Below are positions 58,216-64,000 of a stretch of DNA of 64,000 bases, piece after piece. Under the pieces are notes generated by a model. The model ran no database searches and had not been told where the DNA came from. It saw nothing but the letters and a program-made list of their open reading frames with translations. The translations under genes and the position numbers were made by a program. This stretch comes from Euleptes europaea (lineage: Eukaryota > Chordata > Lepidosauria > Squamata > Sphaerodactylidae). Position 1 is the stretch's first letter, and each line of letters starts with the position of its first letter. The DNA lies in assembly GCF_029931775.1 (NCBI RefSeq), contig NC_079312.1, positions 58,966,333-59,030,332 on the forward strand, given 5' to 3'.

Positions 58216-59840
58216 GCTTTGCCATTCCCTCTCCACACAGCAACAGACCTGATTTTGCCACCAAATATACACTGGATAGGGACCTGCTGCTAATCCCAAC
58301 TGTCTAACAGGAGTGTACCAGGATGGGTTTGTCCCATGCACACTATATTTTGCACCATATTTTATGTGTATGCTTAAAAACACCTTGGGCGAAAACAGCA
58401 AATTCTGCCTTGTGCCTGTCCTCATTCTCATTGCACGCAGCAGCGTTTGTTTTTCCTCAGGGAGATTGCACCTTCGAAGAGGAATGCTAGAAAGGAAACT
58501 CTTACCTGACGTACAATGCACGGCTGCTGCATTGGCAACATGGACTGCTGTCCAGCTTTACAACAGTGTGTGATCCCCTCTGCTCACTATTAATACCTGA
58601 AGGTGATCTTTGAGACGCCACTCCCTCCTAGCCTCCTTTGCAGCAAAGTCACTGAGTTGCTAAGGGGCAATCTCCGGAACCAGGTTCATTACAAAAGCTA
58701 CTAGGGTGCTTGACTACTTAATATGGAAAGAAAAGAAACACCATGTCAGAAACCTGGCAGAATGGTTAGAACCAGTTGGACACTGTTATCCTTGGATCTA
58801 TGATCTGTGAAAAGAACAAGGGAAGCTACCTAGGTTGCCATAAGGGAGAAATGTGAGGAATTAATGGTATTGCTCTACATGTGGAAGAGGGCATAGCGCC
58901 TGACAAACAAGCAAAATTTAACAGGAACAAACTCCTCCACAAAGTCATTGTGAGCTAGAATTGTATGAAATGTTTCCCTAATATGTTCTTTTTGTCCAAT
59001 GCAGCTGCAAAGGCTGCAATGTGCAGTAAGAGACTCATTTGGAGAGAGAGGAACTTTTAAACCCTCCCCAGTAGCTATTCTACTAAAATAATCCCTACCA
59101 ATCTGAAGCAGTTCCCTGTCCCTCACTGGGAGGAAAATGACATGGGGACCCATAAAACAGTTTTTATGTTCCTGTAGCACAGCAGGGTACCCAAACGTTT
59201 TCACTCTTAGGGAAAAACAGTCATTGGGTTGGCAATTTTTAGTAGGAAACCTTTTGGATAGAAAATCCCCTTTCTGCTTTCCACACTGGTAAAGACTGGA
59301 GCACTTGCAGCAAAAGGAAAACAGGGGAGGATACATACATCTAAGAATCACATTCAATTTGCCTCTCACTGAGAGTGGAAATACCATGCCCCAGAACTGC
59401 TGACCAAAACTCTGGAGATGGTTTTGAGATAGAAACAAAACAGGGAAGCAGGGAAGCAAGCAGAGGAGAATAATGTACTAATGAGTAACTCCATGCTCCT
59501 TCACATGCCTGGGAAAATGTTCAGGTCAGGACAAAAAAACAAAATGCTTAGATACAATAAACAGCAGTGTCTTAGAACCATTAATTTTAGGGCTGACCAG
59601 AAGAGGGTGACCCTTAACATTCCCATGTGGCGTCCAGGACTTACTGTGAGTTGTGTTGTGGGTCAGACCACTTGGGAGCAAACGTCAGAATGGGGAAGCC
59701 CCCTAAAAAGGACATTGAACTGTTACCAGGAAGTGTGGAAAAAATTCTCAGAGGAAAATAGGAAGATGGTGGAGAAATTAAATGGATTGTCTTCACTACG
59801 AAAGATCTAAGACCAATACAGGTACTCCTCCAGAGTCATT
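58216..59840. other. Region upstream of SLC26A6, no gene proven
   Basis: This stretch may hold a non-coding first exon of SLC26A6 and its promoter, but nothing decisive is visible. A 585-nt frame without stops lies on the minus strand at 58875-59459. It is Cys-rich in places (CCKCSSLYQCGK, CSLCSC), has no ATG at its start and matches no family I know. Such a length can occur by chance in 64 kb. Confidence 0.35.
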
Positions 59841-59842
59841 AG

Positions 59843-60065
59843 AAACTATTTAGTTGTTTATTTACAAAATTTATACCCTGCCTTTCTACCTTCATCACAG
59901 TCGCCACAGCAGTTAACAGCTTCAGTATATACACAATAAAAACCCATCTTAAAAACCATTAAAACCAAATAAAAACACATGATTAAAAAATTAAAACCAA
60001 GATAAAATACACACACAACGCAATACAAACATATAAAAGTAGCAATTAAACTATAGCAACAGGAG
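59843..60065 (-). repeat. LINE 3' tail (L2-like)
   Basis: TTACAAAATTTATACCCTGC, CTTTCTACCTTCATCACAG, and many AAAACC/AAAATA units resemble the tail half of the copy at 57.75 kb. Confidence 0.5.
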
Positions 60066-60239
60066 TGGGTCAAATGGAAAGTAAAGATAATGGAATTTTT
60101 TTGAAGGAAATCTTACCATTTTTTACTATTCACTCTGTATGATGCATGAACACACAATCAATTAAAAACTGAGGGCCTTAATTTAGTTTACTTTAAGCAT
60201 TTGTATGCCATTTCCCCCTCCAGTGAAGACCAAAAGCAG

Positions 60240-61140
60240 CTTTCCATACAAAATATAATCTAAACAGACAAACGGGAGAAGGAAAAAGTTGAGCTCTCTG
60301 TCAGCAGACCTTCCTCCTAGCTCTAGGTTAAGAGCCAGAGCTTCATTTATCTGGCCATGCTCAAGTTTAAGAAGGTTACCTGCAAGAAGTGGGTGGGGAC
60401 CGAGGCTCAGCTACAATGACTTGCAGCAACTGTCAGGTATTCCAATTCCCTTGTCTTCTTCATCACTCCAAACTCATCTTCCGCTTCCTCTCTTTGCATT
60501 TTAGCTCCCTCTTTATAGCGTGGGTCAGTCAGCACCAGTTCCAGGTTTTGGGGGGCCTGAGTAGAGAGGCATCCAGGCACCCCAGGCCCACTACCAGGCT
60601 CCACTTCTTGCCCATCCAGCCACGTGCCCCCACTTGCCCATGCATCATTCTCCTGCCCACTCACAAGCTCTCCCACTGCCTGCAGACACAGCTGCCCATA
60701 TGCCCTTTCCCTAAAGGTGCTGGAAGGAGGCCACCAAGAATGCCACAGCTGTGTGTGCCACCCACCTGCTTTCCCCCCCCCCCAGCAGCAGTGGGCAGCA
60801 TATGTAGCTTACAGCATTGACAAAGCTCTCACAAGCAGGCAGGAGAAGGACATGACTGCAGGCATCAGAGGAGATGTGTGGGTCAGCAGCAGTTGGCCCT
60901 GGCAGCTGCCCCACTCCAGGGTATGCTGATGCTGACCCTGGTGTCAGAGCTGCATATCTGCATAGTCTCTTCTGGATGAGTAATCATGTGGCATTTTCCA
61001 GACAGGGCATGAGGTCAGCAGACTTCCCAAGCTGTTTGCCCCTTAAGAAGTGGTGTTTGGAGGTACACTGTCTCTGATCATGGAGCGTCTGTTTAGCTAT
61101 CGTGGCCACTGATAGACCTGAACTCAATGAACTAGTTCTC
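60240..61140. other. Intergenic, nothing recognised
   Basis: This C-rich, proline-like sequence has open frames on both strands at 60389-60929, but no splice structure, family match or repeat could be recognised. Confidence 0.4.
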
Positions 61141-61144
61141 TACT

Positions 61145-61265
61145 TGTCAGGTGGAAAGCGCCGTCAAGTCACAGCTGACTCAAGGCGGCCCTATAGGGTT
61201 TTCAAGACAAGGGACGTTCAGAGGGGCTTGGCCACTGCCTGACTCTGCGTGGGCTGAGAGAGTTC
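61145..61265 (-). repeat. 5S-type SINE tail fragment
   Basis: TGGAAAGCGCCGTCAAGTCA, CAGCTGACTCAAGGCGGCCC and AGGGTTTTCAAGACAAGGGA, followed by GGCCACTGCCTGACTCTGCG, match the tail half of the 5S-SINE family, with more divergence than other copies. Confidence 0.65.
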
Positions 61266-61391
61266 TGAGAGTTTAAGTGCTTTATCTAAATCAGTGGCCA
61301 TCACCACTCTTGTATCAGCTAAGTCTGTCAGGCATGTCAACATAACGAAAGGTGCCCCCACAACCTGTGCTGATTTAGTAGGGGTGTGTAG

Positions 61392-61457
61392 TTGGATATT
61401 GCCAACTCATTCATATGCTAGATATTTGGAGTATCGGGTCAGGTTGGCAATATCCAA
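61392..61457. repeat. 15-bp perfect inverted repeat
   Basis: TTGGATATTGCCAAC at 61392-61406 and its exact complement at 61443-61457 enclose 36 nt. It sits 25 bp from the mariner-like element. It may be the relic of a short transposon; no duplication was found. Confidence 0.7.
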
Positions 61458-61481
61458 CATAATTTCCAAATCTGACATAAT

Positions 61482-61757
61482 GGGGGTTACCGCACTTTGT
61501 ATTCCCAGCGCTGTATTAAGAGTTTGAAAATGTTATAAAAAACATTGCTTTAAAAGGGTTTTTGGATACCACAGCTTATAAATGGTTGGAAGAAGTCTTC
61601 ACAGCTACAGGGGCCAAACAAAGTGTGAACAGTATTTTTTATAACGTTTTCAAACTCTTAATACAGCGCTGGGAATACATAGAAAGTATGAACAGTATTT
61701 TTTATAACATTTTCAAACTTTTAATACATCGCTGGGAATACAAGTACGGTAACCCCC
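61482..61757 (+). mobile_element. Mariner-like MITE with subterminal repeats
   Basis: The ends GGGGGTTACCGCACTTTGTA and its inverted partner (minus strand GGGGGTTACCGTACTTGTAT) continue as matching inverted sequence for about 60 bp (TTCCCAGCG, TGTATTAA, GTTTGAAAATGTTATAAAAA). The right side has this unit twice in direct orientation (61624-61685 and 61687-61748). The 276-bp size, lack of coding and T/A-rich flanks fit a Tc1/mariner-type MITE; the TA duplication is not clean. Confidence 0.7.
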
Positions 61758-61759
61758 TA

Positions 61760-62337
61760 TAACTCCCAGTAACATCAAATTCAAGAATCCTGTTGGGAGG
61801 CAATAGAGGCTAGGGAGGAGGAAGCATCTATCAGCTGTTTGTCTGTGCCTGGGTCCCTTTAAAATTTAAAGGCTCGTTATTGTCTATGGAAGGACCATCC
61901 ACACCCAGAGAAAACAGTGGTCCTTTAGAATTAAAAGAGTAACAGAAGCCAACAAACACCTGATGGTTGGTAAACTTGACATCTGGACTGCAGAGGACAG
62001 ATCTATGAGCCATTATGTTCTAGGGATAGTAGATTGGAGAGTCTGGAGGCCTGGTCTACTGCCCATCGGAAAAGGCAAGCCTCCAGATGGGTAGATCTGG
62101 CCTCCCCAGTCCAGTGGCCAGGTCTAATAGCCACCAGTTACAAAAAGCCCTGTGGCTTACCTTGCTGGTCCGACTTGGGACAATGGCAGGTGGGCTACTA
62201 AGCTGCTGGGCAGGTTCCTCTCAGTTTGGACTTTGGAAGGGTCTTTATCTATGGGTGGTAGACCAGGCCTTTGGACTAGTAGATTTGGCCTCTGCAGTCC
62301 AGAGGCCAAGTCTACCAGCCACCAGCTCTGAACTGGC
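61760..62337. other. Intergenic with a locally repeated segment
   Basis: TACTAAGCTGCTGGGCAGGT at about 62198 recurs as TGCTAAGCTGCTGGGCAGGC at about 62671, and neighbouring CTCAGTTTGG is also shared. Within 62050-62330, variants of GGCCTCTGCAGTCCAGAGG occur more than once. It looks like an old local duplication of unknown repeat type. Confidence 0.45.
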
Positions 62338-62534
62338 TAGGGTTGCCAGTTATGGAGATTTGGGGGGGGGGAGTGAGGAGAGGAGGGTTTGGGGAGGGTC
62401 TTCAATAGGGTATAATGCCATAGAGTCCACCTTCCAAAGTGGCCATTTTCTCCAGGTGAACTGATCTTTGCTACCTGGAAATCAATTGTAATAGTGGGAG
62501 ATCTCCAGCCACCACTTGGAGGTTGGCAACCCTA
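62338..62534 (+). mobile_element. hAT-type short element with perfect 8-bp target duplication
   Basis: TAGGGTTGCCAGTTATGG and GAGGTTGGCAACCCTA are the ends. GAACTGGC flanks both sides exactly (62330-62337 and 62535-62542). At 197 bp it is slightly shorter than its relatives through a small internal loss. Confidence 0.9.
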
Positions 62535-63184
62535 GAACTGGCCCTAGGACTTACCTTGTTAGCCCTGCTGTCATCTCCAGGGCCAAGTGCCACGGTTCTC
62601 TGTGACTTTAGAGTGCTGCCACCAGCAGAGCCCTCCATGCTCCCAATACTGAGAGAATGGTGGGAGGGCTGCTAAGCTGCTGGGCAGGCTCTGCTCAGTT
62701 TGGCAGTGTCTTTTCCTATAAGCAGTAGAAAATAATGGCCCTTTAAATTTTAGAATAGAAAGCAATGAAAGTACTGGCCCTTTAAAATTCAAAGGACTCA
62801 GACACAGGCAAGCAGGTGACAGGCGAAAGGGCCCTTCCTTTCTCTCTCTCCCTTTCAATCCTATATGGGCTTGGGGAAGGTGCTGATTGTTGTTTTTATT
62901 AAATAGAAGCCTTATTTTTCTGATATCTCTGGAATGGCAACAGTAGTTCTGATATTTAAGTAAAAGACAGTCATGCCTTCCCTGACTTCCCAATATGGAA
63001 TGAAAACAATAATTTCTGAAATACGGTAGTTTAGTGCAAATCACAACTTCCCTTTCCTAGTGATTTGCTAATCATATGTTGGGACCCAAATATTGTTAGC
63101 AATCTCCTTAATCTTCCATTTCTCCTTGTTATGTATATGAAGGCCTCAACTAATTGGTTTTAGCACTTGAAGATACTTACAATG

Positions 63185-63393
63185 TAGGGTTGCCAGGTCC
63201 CTCTTGGAAACCTGTGGGAGGTTTTAGGGGTGGAGCCTGAGGAGGGTGGGGTTTGGGGAGGGGAGGGACTTCAATGCCATAGAGTCCAATTGCCAAAGTG
63301 GCCATTTTCTCCAGATAAACTGATCTCTATCAGCTGGAGATCAGTTGTAATAGCAGGAGATCTCCAGCTAGTACCTGGAAGTTGGCAACTCTA
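63185..63393 (+). mobile_element. hAT-type short element with perfect 8-bp target duplication
   Basis: TAGGGTTGCCAGGTCCC and AGTTGGCAACTCTA are the ends (one substitution in the right TIR). TTACAATG lies on both sides (63177-63184 and 63394-63401). Confidence 0.9.
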
Positions 63394-63401
63394 TTACAAT
63401 G

Positions 63402-64000
63402 GCAAAAGTTGAAGGGCCCAGGCCTATGTGTTCCAATGGCCATCCTCATTGGCAAGTGTGTGTGTTTACAGTACAATGATGAACAAGGTGTACCATTTGA
63501 TATGGGATTGTGGACCATGCTATTATCAGATGCCTACTTTGTGAACCCCATGATCTCCTTTATCTCATTTCAGAACGAGAGGTTGTGGAGGTCAATTAAA
63601 CCCTCTGTGCATTCCACAAGAATGAGAATAAGAAGATTAGATGTTGGACTGGGGAGGGGTTTTGTTTCTTTGTCACGTGAAATAGTCTGATGGTGCTGAA
63701 TCAAGGCTTGAGGAGGTTATTCCTTTTCTAATTATAGATTATAAACGACAACAATAAAACCTGGGTTACACACCCAAGACAAAGCTCTGCAAAACATTCA
63801 GCCAAAACATGATACCATGAAGCTTGTGAATAATTACTGGTTGCACTTTTAGAAAATGATGGCTCTGAATGGGGTGATGCTACATCTCAGAAAAAAAGTA
63901 ATGTGAAGGGAATTTTATTTTTTGATGCAGGAAATCAAAAGGCACATCTTTTGGCACTATAGTAGGAAGGCGGACCAAGAAGACTTTTCTTAGTGGTTTC
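63402..64000. other. Intergenic end of window, nothing recognised
   Basis: No exon, RNA gene or repeat could be supported here. CELSR3, expected further on from human synteny, is not visible in this window. Confidence 0.4.

Noticed and set aside
60389-60929. 143- and 101-codon plus-strand frames
   Set aside because: Proline/leucine/serine-rich without known domains or splice sites; likely chance in C-rich DNA.

Overview
The window is vertebrate nuclear DNA, most likely from a squamate reptile and possibly a gecko. The lineage call rests on the repeats: CR1 and BovB-type LINEs, SINEs built on tRNA and 5S rRNA heads, Penelope-like tails and many short hAT-type elements. The species cannot be fixed from sequence alone. 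There is no bacterial, viral or CRISPR content.

Two host genes account for almost all coding sequence, and both lie on the minus strand. UQCRC1 (core protein 1 of mitochondrial complex III) occupies about 5.16-22.81 kb, with all 13 coding exons recoverable. They join in frame, all with GT-AG borders, into a 481-residue protein. An SLC26A6-type anion exchanger occupies about 27.84-56.24 kb, with 20 coding exons giving 756 residues and ending in a PDZ-ligand-like Thr-Asn-Leu. The UQCRC1-SLC26A6 order and orientation match human 3p21.31, so this is conserved amniote synteny. The two genes are not functionally linked as far as the sequence shows: one serves mitochondrial respiration, the other plasma-membrane chloride/bicarbonate/oxalate exchange. 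I see no TMEM89 between them and no exon of COL7A1 or CELSR3 in the flanks.

Layout: 0-5.1 kb is the UQCRC1 3' flank, with a hairpin element and a hAT transposon inserted into a SINE. 5.2-22.8 kb is UQCRC1, with an antisense, internally deleted CR1 in intron 7. 22.6-23.25 kb is a GC-rich promoter with YY1, ETS and E2F-like sites. 23.3-27.8 kb is intergenic and repeat-rich. 27.8-56.2 kb is SLC26A6, whose introns are packed with SINEs, LINE fragments and hAT-type elements. 56.3-64 kb is the upstream flank, with L2-like fragments, a mariner-like short element and more hAT-type copies.

No convincing new biological system was found. The most notable material is the nested mobile-element history (target-site duplications can be read directly), a 1.07-kb element with inverted ends inside another repeat, hammerhead-ribozyme-like motifs in Penelope-like tails, a possible intron-retention switch that would remove the SLC26A6 PDZ ligand, and a possible second promoter and ORF beside the UQCRC1 promoter.
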